From: Massilioclostridium coli
Lineage (GTDB): Bacteria > Bacillota > Clostridia > Oscillospirales > Ruminococcaceae
DNA length: 64,000 nt
NCBI RefSeq assembly: GCF_900095865.1
Contig: NZ_FMIZ01000006.1
Location: 496,001 to 560,000, forward strand
Reading direction: 5' to 3'
The notes below the pieces were generated by a model. The model was not told the DNA's origin and did no database searches. It saw only the letters and a program-made list of their open reading frames with translations. Shown piece after piece: positions 1-10,800 of this stretch (the first letter of the stretch is position 1; every line of letters starts with the position of its first letter). The translations under genes and the position numbers were made by a program.

Positions 1-1
1 A

Positions 2-2047
2 GATACTTCCAGTGAAGTTGGTACAGGAAATCCAGGTGGCTTTAATGGTGTTTCCTGGGATGCGGCTTTAACATTGGTTCCATGGCAAATGTATCGTCAA
101 TATGGAAATCCATCCATTATTGAAGATAATATTGATGCAATCTACAAATATTTGAATTATCTTGACAATAATGATATGACATACACCAATGAGGATGGCG
201 AACAAGTAACAGAACCATCCTTAACCAGCAAAACTGGTTTCTTGGCAGACTGGCTCTCCCGTGTATCCACAGATGCTGCGTTAATTAATAACGGCGTATA
301 CATTTATTTAATGGATGTTGCTTCCCAAATGGCGGAAGTTGTTGGAAGAACCGATATGGCTGTCGAACTGCGTACTCGTTACGATACAGCAAAAGAGGCT
401 TGGAACAGAATTTATGTTGATCCAGAAACCGGTAAAACAAAAACTCCAAATGGAAAAATTCAGGATACAGAAGCTTCCTATGCAACCGCACTGGTTTACA
501 ATGTATTTAATGAAGCAAATAAAGAAAAAGCGGCCGAAAACTATCTTAATACTGTTAAAAATCCGGACCAATCTTTTGTAGATGATAATGGAAATATCAA
601 GCCTTATACAATTACCTCTGGATTCTCTGGTACTCCAAATTTAGTTCCAGCATTAACCCAAAATGGTTATATTGATGATGCTTATAAATTGTTTGAATCC
701 ACCGATTATGCTTCCTGGTTGTATCCAGTAACCCAGGGCGCAACCTCTGTATGGGAACGCTGGAACTCCTATACCGTAGAAAACGGTTTTGGTGGAAACA
801 ACTCAATGAACTCCTTTAACCATTTCTCCTTAGGCGCAATCTCCGAATGGATGATGGGTTACCAATTGGGGATTACAGGTGATGACGCAAATCCAGGTTA
901 TCAGGAATTCATTTTACAACCAACAGTAGGTGGAAGCTTTACATATGCAAACGGTTCCTTTGAATCCAACTATGGTGAAATTTACAGTGGATGGACAGCG
1001 GATAATGGTACAATGACTTCTTATGAAGCAGTAGTACCAGCAAATACAACAGCAACCTTATATTTACCAGTAAGTGAAGAGGCGGTTGCAGAATTTGAAA
1101 ATATTGCAGGCGTTACCTATGAAGGTATGACAATTAACAACGAAACCACTGTAGCGAAATTTACAGTAGAAGCGGGCGGCTACAACTTTGCACTGCAAGA
1201 TGGTAAATTGGTAGCAAGCATTGCGGATGGCTATGTAGCAGATGAAACAGAAACAGCAGATAAAGGCATCTTAAATTCTGTTATCGAATACGCAGATGCA
1301 GCAAAAGCAAGTAGTGAATATGATAATGCCATCGAAAGTGTACAAAAATCCTTTGATGAAGCGTTGACAAATGCAAAAGCAGTAGCAGAAAATGATGCAG
1401 CAACCCAGGAAGAAGTGGATGCAGCATGGAAAACCTTGCTAAACGAAATCCATAAGTTGGGATTTGTAGCAGGCGATAAAAAAGAATTAGCAAGCTTAAT
1501 TGCAGCAGCAGAAGAAATCGACCTGAGCAAGTATGTAGAAGCAGGTCAAGCGGAATTTACCACAGCATTGGAAGCAGCTCAGAGCGTATACAAAGACGGA
1601 GACGCAATGCAGACGGAAATCAATGAAGTAGCAGATAAGCTGTTAAACGCAATGTTGAACCTGAGATACAAAGCAGATAAATCTATTCTGGAAGAAGTAG
1701 TAGCAAAAGCAAATCAGATAGATGCGAATGTATACACAGCAGAAAGCTACGCAGTACTGGAAGCGGCATTAAAAGATGCGAATGCAGTATTAGCAAATGA
1801 AAACGCAACTCAGGAAGAAGTAGACACAGCAGTAGAAAATGTACAGAGTGCAATGGACGGTTTAGTAGCAGCAGAAGGAACAGAAACTGAAACACCAACT
1901 ACCGACAACAATGCTACCCAAACTGGACAGGAAAGCACAACAACAAAAGCGAACGCAGCAAAAACAGGGGACATTGCCCCAATCGCAGGTATGGCAGTAT
2001 TGGCAGTAGCAGGTGCAGCAATTCTGATTACCCGTAAGAAAAAATAA
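2..2047 (+). CDS. GH78-type alpha-L-rhamnosidase, wall-anchored, 5' truncated
   Basis: The reading frame is open from the window edge, so the N-terminus is missing. The first visible residues, with W-D-A-A-L, PWQMY and RQYGN, match the end of the (alpha/alpha)6 catalytic barrel of GH78 alpha-L-rhamnosidases. Later come TSVWERWNSY and SFNHFSLGAISEWM, both typical of that barrel, and a beta-sandwich around codons 300-400. Three FIVAR modules follow (about codons 420-620 of the visible part), then a Thr-rich linker, AAKTGD, a hydrophobic helix and RKKK. That end resembles a sortase substrate, though AAKTG is not a canonical LPXTG. The enzyme would release terminal L-rhamnose outside the cell. 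Its FIVAR tail is almost the same as in two GH106-type neighbours. Family call is firm; substrate is inferred. Confidence 0.85.
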   Translation, partial: DTSSEVGTGNPGGFNGVSWDAALTLVPWQMYRQYGNPSIIEDNIDAIYKYLNYLDNNDMTYTNEDGEQVTEPSLTSKTGFLADWLSRVSTDAALINNGVYIYLMDVASQMAEVVGRTDMAVELRTRYDTAKEAWNRIYVDPETGKTKTPNGKIQDTEASYATALVYNVFNEANKEKAAENYLNTVKNPDQSFVDDNGNIKPYTITSGFSGTPNLVPALTQNGYIDDAYKLFESTDYASWLYPVTQGATSVWERWNSYTVENGFGGNNSMNSFNHFSLGAISEWMMGYQLGITGDDANPGYQEFILQPTVGGSFTYANGSFESNYGEIYSGWTADNGTMTSYEAVVPANTTATLYLPVSEEAVAEFENIAGVTYEGMTINNETTVAKFTVEAGGYNFALQDGKLVASIADGYVADETETADKGILNSVIEYADAAKASSEYDNAIESVQKSFDEALTNAKAVAENDAATQEEVDAAWKTLLNEIHKLGFVAGDKKELASLIAAAEEIDLSKYVEAGQAEFTTALEAAQSVYKDGDAMQTEINEVADKLLNAMLNLRYKADKSILEEVVAKANQIDANVYTAESYAVLEAALKDANAVLANENATQEEVDTAVENVQSAMDGLVAAEGTETETPTTDNNATQTGQESTTTKANAAKTGDIAPIAGMAVLAVAGAAILITRKKK
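1255..2047 (+). repeat. Triple-FIVAR plus wall-anchor cassette, copy 1
   Basis: About 790 bases, from DKGILNSVIEYADAA to the stop, recur almost base for base at 16198-16994 (same strand) and, slightly more diverged, at 7025-7806 (opposite strand). The catalytic domains upstream belong to different GH families, so the tail behaves as a separate cassette. Confidence 0.9.
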
Positions 2048-2090
2048 AATCTAACTTTATTTTAAAGACATCCTTTTCTCTTTCTCTATT

Positions 2091-2127
2091 AAGAATCCCC
2101 AGGAAATTTTTCCTGGGGATTCTTTAT
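2091..2127 (+). terminator. Intrinsic terminator of the GH78 gene
   Basis: A long perfect stem (AAGAATCCCCAGGAAA pairing with TTTCCTGGGGATTCTT) is followed by T-rich sequence 40 bases after the stop. A second small hairpin (ACCCCTGAT / ATCAGGGGT) lies at about 2150-2171. Nothing else is recognised in 2172-2285. Confidence 0.8.
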
Positions 2128-2287
2128 TGCTGCCCATAGGCTTAACAAAACCCCTGATAGAATCAGGGGTAAAAAAGCATTGGCAGAGTAAGAAACTTTT
2201 GCAGATGTAGAATGCCGTCTGTTTGAAAATGGAATGAAAGATTTCGGAAAAAAATTCGGGGATTTTTGCATACAGTTTTGTTTTTAC

Positions 2288-2437
2288 ATAAGGGCATGGA
2301 AAGATAGACCAAACTGGTTACCAGTAGCGGGACAAACGTTGTGATGGTAGTCCTTCAATATCCTTTCCAGGGGTCAGCAAGTACTAACCTGTCTGGGATC
2401 TGAGCAAACCACTAGTTTACTAGTGGCTTTGAGACCA
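2288..2437. ncRNA. Candidate structured RNA, family unknown
   Basis: This non-coding stretch before the tRNA is dense in complementary segments: GGAAAGATA (2298) with TATCCTTTCC (2359), ACTGGTTACCAGT (2324), GGGAC with GTCC, and an arm GG..TCT...CAAA closing CCACTAGTTTACTAGTGG and returning as TTTGAGACC. It contains no ORF of note. It does not show the SRP RNA tetraloop/GGAAGCAG motif or any riboswitch core I know. The strand cannot be decided, and folding may be chance. Confidence 0.35.
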
Positions 2438-2630
2438 TTCCTATTACATGAAAATAAATAAAAAATAATAAAAGGGCGAATCTATTGCTTGATTTTTCCA
2501 TGTAAACTAGCAATGTTCTAAAGTAATTCTCGTGTAAAACTTTTTCTCTACTTCTGATAAAATTAAGAGGTTATCATGGTTAAACGACAAAAAAAGAGTC
2601 TGAACGCATTTACATTCAGACTCAACTTGG

Positions 2631-2716
2631 CGGAGAGTCAGGGATTCGAACCCTGGGTCCCTTTTGGGGACACAGCATTTCGAGTGCTGCACCTTCGACC
2701 ACTCGGACAACTCTCC
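2631..2716 (-). tRNA. tRNA-Ser (anticodon CGA)
   Basis: On the minus strand a full class II cloverleaf is visible: acceptor GGAGAGT/ACTCTCC with discriminator G, a D arm with CCGAGTGGTC, an anticodon stem around loop CTCGAAA giving anticodon CGA, a long variable arm TCCCCAAAAGGGA and T arm CAGGGTTCGAATCCCTG. The 3' CCA is not encoded. The long variable arm fits serine, reading UCG codons. Confidence 0.95.
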
Positions 2717-2940
2717 ATAATAAAATATTATACCTTGTTCCGAGCAGATTGTCAAATTCCTTCTTTTTTTCATTAAAAAGAGAACACTCTATTTGCTCAA
2801 ACCGAATTTGATAACCAGTGTCTTTAAAATCTTTATAAATGGGAAGAAGTTCTAACAGCAAATTTAGATTTTACTTTTAGGACAAACTATAATTGCCAAT
2901 TATAAGTTGGTTATCCTTAAATTTCAAAAGAAGATATTGT

Positions 2941-2976
2941 AAAAACGCCCAGGAAAATTTCCCTGGACGTTTTTAT
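2941..2976 (-). terminator. Terminator of the frameshifted GH106 gene
   Basis: The stem CCAGGAAA/TTTCCCTGG, extended by AAAACG/CGTTTT, has its U-tract on the minus strand and lies just past the minus-strand stop at 3004. Confidence 0.75.
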
Positions 2977-3003
2977 TATGGAAAAGGAAAAATAGTGGAA
3001 AAA

Positions 3004-6000
3004 CTATTTCTTTTTGCGTGTTACTATAACAGTGGAAACAGCAGCTGCTAAAACAGTAGCTATTCCAGCGATTGGAACAACATCCCCTGTTTTTACCGAA
3101 TCAGTGTTGCCAGTATAGTCACTTCCCTGTGACGAAGAACCTTGCTCTCCTTGAGAAGGGGTAGAAGATGGATCTTCTGGCTGTTCCGCATGGGTTATTA
3201 ACATAGTATCCTGGTAAGGAGTTATCACAGTACTCATCAATCCATGGGTTGTTCTATCCGCAGATTGATGGGTTGCATTAAAGCGATTGGTAATGGTGCT
3301 GTCTACTTTGACAGAGATGGTATTTTCTCCTGCTACAAGGTAATGGGATAGGTCTACAGAGGTTGCGAATGTATCAATATTGTGTATCACATTGCCATTT
3401 ATAGTTACTTCCACTACTTCATCGTTTTCATTTTTCGCAAAATTAAAGTATGCGCCATTGTTGATGTTCCAATCCTCTGACAAGGTAAAGGTTGCAGAGT
3501 AAGTCCCGATACCGGATACATCCGCCATTGAATTAACTTCAAGCTGTTTCAGTTGTTCTGTTGTTGCAGGCAGCTGATCCCAAGTAGTACCTGTTGCCAC
3601 ATGGTTGAATAAAACAGTTGTTTTTTTACTAATGGTTGGGTTAACATCATTTACAGATTCATCTGGGCCCCAGCTTTCCAGAGATAAATCCCATTCCTGT
3701 ATTGAAATTGGGGATTCCACATCTTGATCTACAATCTGTTTGATGGAACCATCTGACATTACCACACCGTAACTTCCGTTTTCAGTTGACCGATGTATGA
3801 GAGATTCCCCATCGTAAACAGCTTGACCTCCTGTAACAGCTGTCACATGGGTATCCTCTACTTTTGGAAAATCTCCACCTTCCGGTGCAACTGCAATGAT
3901 TACAGATTGTTTTGCGCCTAAATCAAGGTGGATAGAAACCCCGTCTTCCTGTTCTGTATAGGTTGCAATTGGTATTATCTCACCTGTCCATGGATCTAAA
4001 GTGTAAGGTACACCATTCCCTTCCAATTGTACAGTAGTGGACACCGGTTGTTCTGTATTATCGTTAAACAAGTAGTAATAATCCCCCACATTATCTTGAC
4101 GATGGGAAGCTTCTAATCCATTGACATCGGTATACTGTGCACTGGAAGAAATATTTAGCTCTGCCAACACATCCATTAATTCCTGTTCTGTGGTAACAGA
4201 TTTTACGTTGTCCATGTTTTTCAATTCTGCAATCCACGCAGTCAAATTATCCACATTATTTTCATCTTTTTCTGTCCCATAAATTCTTTGTGGATTACTG
4301 TTTTTCAAAATGACTGGTAAACCTGCTTTTGCATATTCAATTAGTTTGAAAGCGGTAGGAGCAGACAACATATTAACATTATCCAATACAATGGCCTTGT
4401 AAGCAGGCCCGTTTTCATTTAATACCCTATTGGTAACAACAGCAGAATCCAAATTTAATACGCTTTCATCCAAAATATTGTAGGAATATCCGTTATTTAA
4501 TAACTCCTGGTTGGAATTTTTAGTAATTAAATGAAAGGATTGCTCGGTGTCGTTTAAGATTGCTAAGTCAACTTTTGCGGTACCATTCTGCATCACTGCC
4601 TGTGTTCTAGTAATATATCCATTGAGTGCATCAGCATCATCCCAGAAAATTTGGCGGCTATCCCATGCTGGAAATCCTGTCCCACCACCCCAGTTCCAAC
4701 CTGGCCAAGAATCTTGGTAATCATTTAAAGTAACAGGATAAGCGCTTCCATGTACAATGACACGGTTTACTCCCTGGGAAGTGTTTTGATTCATTTCTTT
4801 TAAAATGGTCTGCCAATTAAAATCCGCCTTTGCAAAGGTACAGGATTCTAAAGAAAGGAATTTTTCCCCTTTCATATTGACGGCACTGGAAAGTTGGCGC
4901 AACGCATCCTTATAAGTGGAGTTGTCCCCTTCTGTTACATCAGTCATCAATGCCGCCCCTACAATACTTAATCCTGGTAAAGAGTATGCTTGCGCACGGT
5001 AATTATAGTTAAACCCAGCAGCCCAATCTTGAATCGTCTTTACATGTTCTGTCTCAAACAGGTGCGCCAATGCTAAATTATAATCCTCAATAATCCGTTC
5101 GGATTCATCATTTTCCGATTGGAAAATAAAATCGGCGTCACGTGTAACAATAATATCTGGCGCTGCTTGTCCAGGTACATCCACGAATGTTTTGCTTGTT
5201 CTTCCGGACATATAAACCGGAGCATATAGGGTAGTATCATACCCTAAATAGTTGGTCATATCTTCCATTAAGTCAGCGGACCAGAAGGGACCATCGTGGG
5301 TAGTTTCGATGGAATCCTCAAAAATGCTACCACAGTTTTTCTCCATCAACGCCCTTACTTCGTCATCTAAAATACATTCGTTCCAAATATCCAACGCTTT
5401 TTGGATACCATCGGATTCAAAATAGTTGGTTACATAAGTGCGATTTTTCATCGTTGTATTTGCGCCGGAAACGGCTTGCCCTGTTCCACGGCAGTAGCTG
5501 CCAAATAGCACATAATCTCCAACAGCAAAGGTTTCGTCGTTGTTTGGATGGTAATCCTGTAAATTGAGTTTTGTCAAATCAGTTTCGTAAAGGTATTGCC
5601 AATCCGCCATTCGTTTGCGGTTTCCGTCTTTGTCAATTTTTCCTTCAAAATCATTGGTAGATGGTTCTGGACCAAATTTGGCTAAAATCTGTGTATCGTA
5701 ATCAATACCATCCGCTTCGGCTACTTCCCTGGAAGGAATACCAGCCGCATACCCAGCGTATTTTATACCGTTTTCTTCTTTATAGCATTCCCCTTCCACT
5801 GCAATTTTTTTGGTAGTTACGTCAGTTAGGTCTCGCAATGTTTCAAATTGAAAGATCGGTTTATTTGTTTTTTCCTCAAATCCAATCACCTGCGCTACAG
5901 TAGCTGCAACAAAACGGTCAGTTTTATAAAAGGGTGTTCTAGCCAAATCTGTTTTTTCTTGTATAGGAAGGGGAGTATCAACAGTACCAGCAGCCAAATC

Positions 6001-6506
6001 ATCCGCTGTAATTTTTTTATAAGCATAGGAAAGCTCTGTCGCGGCTTCATCGTCATTTGGATCTATTGTATTGGAAATTGGTGGCCAATGAGGTGTAATG
6101 GTAAAATCTACTTTAAATCCACCTTCAATGGTATTAGCGGCTTTTAAAATCTTTTTCACTGTTTTTTCCAGTTTTCTGTGCCCCAACCATATTCTCCTGC
6201 TTGATCGTTTGTCATGTTGGAATTATCTGCTAATAAGGCAATTTCCACTCCACCAAATCCGGATTTTGCCATACCTGCCAAATGCTCGGCAATGATATCA
6301 TTTTCAATCGCTCCAGCCTGCCCATCTACAAACCACATTCTTGCCATCGGTTTAGCATCTAAATCCGGATTTTGAAATGCAGAAATAATATCTGATTTTG
6401 TGTATTGTGGAATAGCACTTACTGAAACCATACTGGTAGCTGTTACACTGGCGACAAGAGCTGTAGTAGTAACTGCTGCCAACAATTTACGAATTGATTT
6501 TTTCAT
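3004..6506 (-). pseudogene. GH106-type alpha-L-rhamnosidase, interrupted by a -1 frameshift
   Basis: The first 116 codons (6506-6156) give a signal peptide and the GH106 N-terminal motif KPMARMWF...GFGGVEIALLAD, then stop after GTENWKKQ. The rest of the protein continues in another frame from about 6186 (KTVKKILKAANTIEGGF...). In the intact paralogues the same stretch is continuous. A minus-strand run of six A at 6162-6167 needs one more A to read W-K-K-T-V-K-K. The 3' part keeps FEDSIE (near codon 397 of the joined protein), a second acidic motif LSLESC, a C-terminal galactose-binding-like sandwich and an anchor DSVKTGD + helix + RKKK, without FIVAR modules. It may be a mutation, phase variation, slippage or a sequencing error; no other lesion was seen. 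Confidence 0.8.
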
Positions 6507-7024
6507 TTTTTCCTCCTTAAACGAAATACTTTTGTGTATAAAGTATAATTTTGTTTATTATAGCATTGCATTTTTCTTCTAACAATGTACTTCTAGTACC
6601 TATTTTGGTATTTCTATTACCTTTTGATTGTGATACAAATTTTTTGGCGGAGAAATTTTATCCATTAAAAAATGTACAAATGCGAATTACTTTCAAGGAT
6701 AGATATCAATTTTTTACAGTTTTTGCTATTCATTGATAATTACGGTAATGATATGTTCTTCTTCCCGGAAACTAATAATTTTTTACTTGACTCTGATAAA
6801 ATTTAAAAGGCTCATTATATTAAAATAGGAAATTAAGGATAGCATATGCGATTGAAATTTAGAGAATCTAAATTCAATATATACGGAATTTTACCATAGC
6901 ATCACATAACAATCTGTTTTTTCCTAAAAAAGATGTTTTAATCATAGGAATATGTTAAAAAATCCAGAGGCAATATACCTCTGGATTTTTTATAAAAGAA
7001 AAGAGAAAAAGAAGTTTTACAATA
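6507..7024. other. AT-rich intergenic region
   Basis: This stretch holds the upstream region of the frameshifted GH106 gene (RBS AAGGAGG just before its ATG), a short hairpin TGAAATTTAGA/TCTAAATTCA at about 6853-6880, and the terminator of the next gene. No coding sequence is supported. Confidence 0.5.
6956..6991 (-). terminator. Terminator of the GH106/FIVAR gene at 7025
   Basis: AAAATCCAGAGG pairs with CCTCTGGATTTT around a 7-base loop. T-runs lie on both sides, so it could act in either direction; the only adjacent gene end is on the minus strand. Confidence 0.8.
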
Positions 7025-7806
7025 TTATTTTTTCTTACGGGTAATCAGTACCGCTGCACCTGCTACTGCCAATACTGCCATACCTGCGATTGGGGTAAAG
7101 TCCCCTGTTTTCGCTGCGTTTGCTTTTGTTGTTGTGCTTTCCTGTCCAGTCTGAGTAGCATTATTATCAGATGATGTTTCTGTTCCTTCTACTGCTACTA
7201 AACCGTCCATTGCACTCTGTACATTTTCTACTGCTACGTCTACTTCTTCCTGGGTTGCGTTTTCATTTGCTAATACTGCATCCGCATCTTTTAATGTCGC
7301 TTCCAGTACTGCGTAGCTTTCTGCTGTGTATGCGTTCGCATCTATCTGATTTGCTTTTGCTACTACTTCTTCCAGGATAGATTTATCTGCTTTGTATCTC
7401 AGGTTCAACATTGCGTTTAACAGCTTATCTGCTACTTCATTAATTTCCGCCTGCATTGCGTCGCCATCTTCAAATACGCCTTTGGCTGCTTCCAATGCTG
7501 CGGTGAACTCTGCTTGACCTGCTTCTACATATTTGCTCAGATCGATTCCTTCTGCTGCTGCGATCAAGCTTGCTAACTCTGTTTTATCGCCTGCTACAAA
7601 TCCCAACTTATGGATTTCGTTTAGCAAGGTTTTCCATGCTGCATCCACTTCTTCCTGGGTTGCTGCATCATTTTCTGCTACTGCTTTTGCATTTGTCAAC
7701 GCTTCATCAAAGGATTTTTGTACACTTCCGATGGCATTATCATATTCACCGCTTGCTTTTGCTGCATCTGCATATTCGATAACAGAATTTAGGATACCTT
7801 TATCCA
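7025..7806 (-). repeat. Triple-FIVAR plus wall-anchor cassette, copy 2 (inverted)
   Basis: This is the reverse-strand copy of the cassette at 1255-2047 and 16198-16994, with scattered mostly synonymous differences. With the other two it forms inverted repeats about 5 and 8.4 kb apart. Confidence 0.88.
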
Positions 7807-10800
7807 CTGTAGATTTTTGTTCATATAAATTCAATCCAGCTTTCGTCAAACCGTAGTTAGCAGTTGCTTTTCCATCTTCACGATTTTCCAACGTTGTGGT
7901 CAACTTAACAGAGATTGTGTTTTTACCAGCTGTTAATACCTTGCCTAAATCAACAAATTCATTTAATGGGTTGATATCCCGTATAGTAAAGGTACCATTT
8001 TCATTGGTGACTGTTACAGCTGTAATCATATCCTGGTTAGTTTCCATAATTTCTTTGGTTTCACCGGAACCGCTACCAGGACCGCCTGGGAAACCGCCAC
8101 CGGATTGTACAAGACCTTTGTGTTCAAAAGTAAATTCTGCGCCCATATTGTCAGTATCCCAATCATCTGGCATGGTTACATCAATGGAATAAGTACCAAT
8201 ACCGGAGAGTTGCCCTGAGCTTTCAACGCCAGCTTTCGCGAGTTCTTCTTCGTTGATGGTCAAGTTTTTCCATAAGTCAAGGTTGATCTCACCAGCAGTA
8301 ATTTCTGTTTTTGTAGATTGTGATGGGTCATAATCATTTACAGATGCGTCTGGCCCCCAGCTTTGGATATCTAAATTCCATTTTTCGTTGCTTAAATCAA
8401 TGCTATCTGTGTAGGTTTTTTCCGCTGGAGCAGTAGATGGATCTGGAAAATCTTCCGTATTACTGGTTACTGCTAAAATAGTTGTGTTAAGTGCTTCGAG
8501 AGAAAGGGTCATTTCAATTTTTCTATCTTCTGTTACAGAGTAATCAGAGATTGGGGTAATCTCACCGGAAATCGGGTCTAACATATAAGGAGTGCCTTCT
8601 CCTTCCAGAGTAACGGTGGTTTCGATTGGCTGATAATCAGCTTTGCTGAAGTCCGAACCAATTCCCATGCCACCAGAAGGGTCTTCCCCAATATTGTGTT
8701 CATTAAAGAAGAAATAATAGTTTGTATCATCGGCACTATCTTTTACATGGGTAACTTCCAGCCCTTCTTGGTCATAGCTAGCTCCTGTTTCGATATCACA
8801 GGAATCCAGGTATGCTAATAATTCTTCTTCTGTAGTTACTGCTTTAAAGTTTGCGTTTGTTTGCAGTTTAGCATATAGTTCTTGCAGTTTAGCATCAGAA
8901 TTATCCGCTTTTTCTGTGCCATATACGCTAGTCGGATTGCTGTTATAAGAAACAATTTTCACACCGGCATTGGCGAAGCCAATGATTTTTTCCAGTGTTT
9001 CACAGGACATGCTATTTACTTCTTTTAACACCAGTACCTGATATCCTGCTGTATCTGGGCAAAGCACTCCGTTTTCAGCAATTGCCCCTTCATCTTCCAA
9101 TACAGCTTCACTTAAGATATTGTAAGTATAGCCATTATTCAGCAAGGTTGGGAACATGGTACCGTTCAAGCATTGGAATGATTTTGTTTTATCATTCATA
9201 ATAGCAACTGGAATTTTTACTGTCCCCTCTTGGGTAACAGATTGGATTCTCGCAAAGTAGTTGCTCATAAGATCCATGTCCTCCCAGAATGGTTGGCGAG
9301 GAGCCCAACAACCGTATGACATAAAGGTCCAGCCTGGCCACTCGTTGTTTACATCGGTATAGGATTTTGTAAATGGGATGCCATGTAGGATAATGCGGTT
9401 TATTCCATCGGATAAATTCATATTAATCTCACGAAGTGCTTCATACCACACTGGATGGTCACTAGCGGAGGTCAGGGCTTCCATCGAAAGGAATTCTTTG
9501 TCACCTACATTTGCAGCGGACGCCAAATTACGGATACCATCTCCAGCTGTAGAGTTATCCCCTTCTGGAATATCAATTGCATTTGCCGCACCAGCAACAT
9601 CCAATCCAGATAGTGTGTAAGCTTGAGCACGGTATGTATAGCCAAAGGATTTTGTCCATTCCATAATCTTATCAGCATGGTCGGAGGAATACAGTTCTCC
9701 TAATACCAAGTTGTAGTCTTCGGTAACACGTTCCGCTTCATCTGCTTTATTAGTGGAAACTCCGGCGATAACACCAGCGTATTTTCCAACATCATAGCCT
9801 TGGCTGGCTTCAAAGTCTTCCAACATGTTTGCAGTCCAAATGCTACCTGTACGATGGATTTCAATGGAGTCCTCAAAAATACTACCACCGTTGATTTTCA
9901 TCAGTTCCGCCAAACTTTTTCCGCCACAGTCTGGGGAAACATGTGGCAGCATGTTTTCATTCCAGTAATCAATGACTTCCTGAATTCCCTCTTCGTTGAA
10001 ATAATCAACAGCATACGTCCTGTTTGGCATAGTAATGGTTTGTCCCCCGGACATAATCTGACCGGTACCTCTGCGGTATGTATTAACCAAAACATAATCG
10101 CCAGCCTGGATGGTGTCATCAGAAGAATTTTGGATTGCTTCTACTGCTTCTGCACTGAGATCGCTTTCATTTACCTGATAAATATCCTGCCAATCCGCCA
10201 TCCTTTCCCGGTCACCAAAAGTATCGTTATTAACTACAGCTACTAGCCCTTCGTTAGAGTAAGTATCCGTAGCTTCATCGTATTGTACTAAAGTCCCTTT
10301 ATCAAATATTGTTGCCTGAGATGTGATATCTTCCCCATTTAATGTTACTTTTGTAGAAGCCCATGGCATACCGGCATTTTCTATTTCCACAATAGCACCT
10401 TCGATGATTTTACCTTTATTTTCTCCAGTTTTCCAAATAACCGTTTGTTCGTCTAAAAGCATATATCCATTTTCACCAGGAGTTACCGCAACCATAGCGC
10501 CGGATTTATCCTGTTTTAAAGCGGATACCCCTTGTTCTGGAATACCAACCGCATAACCTGCGTCTGGTTTTACAGATGTGTTTAATTCTGTAAGGGAATC
10601 ATAATCAATTACTGGATTGCCGTTTTCATCTACAGAGGCAACTTTCGCAATTGCAGAAGAAACAATTTTATCCTGGAACAGGAAAGTAGCAATTAAATTT
10701 TGGGTATTAGAAAAATCCTGTGTTTTCATTTCTGGCAAGTCCAGGTCGATTGTGGTATCGCTTAAATCCGCATTGGTCAGTTTTTGTACCACATAAGTAA

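Noticed and set aside
2288-2437. SRP RNA or 6S RNA next to tRNA-Ser
   Set aside because: The conserved SRP helix 8 motif (GGAAGCAG region) is missing and no long 6S-like duplex with a central bubble could be drawn.
2507-2861. ORFs of 60-90 codons across the tRNA-Ser
   Set aside because: They read through the tRNA on either strand and have no RBS or family.
6161-6168. Programmed -1 ribosomal frameshift at A AAA AAC in the GH106 gene
   Set aside because: The heptamer is out of phase with the required zero frame (codons read TGG AAA AAA CAG), the A-run is short, and the homologues have no such site. A mutation or read error is simpler, though not excluded.
7171-7856. Several Leu/Phe-rich ORFs antisense to the FIVAR tails (also at 1231-1898 and 16228-16921)
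   Set aside because: They are mirror frames of Ala/Glu-rich helical repeats and recur only because the tails are repeated.
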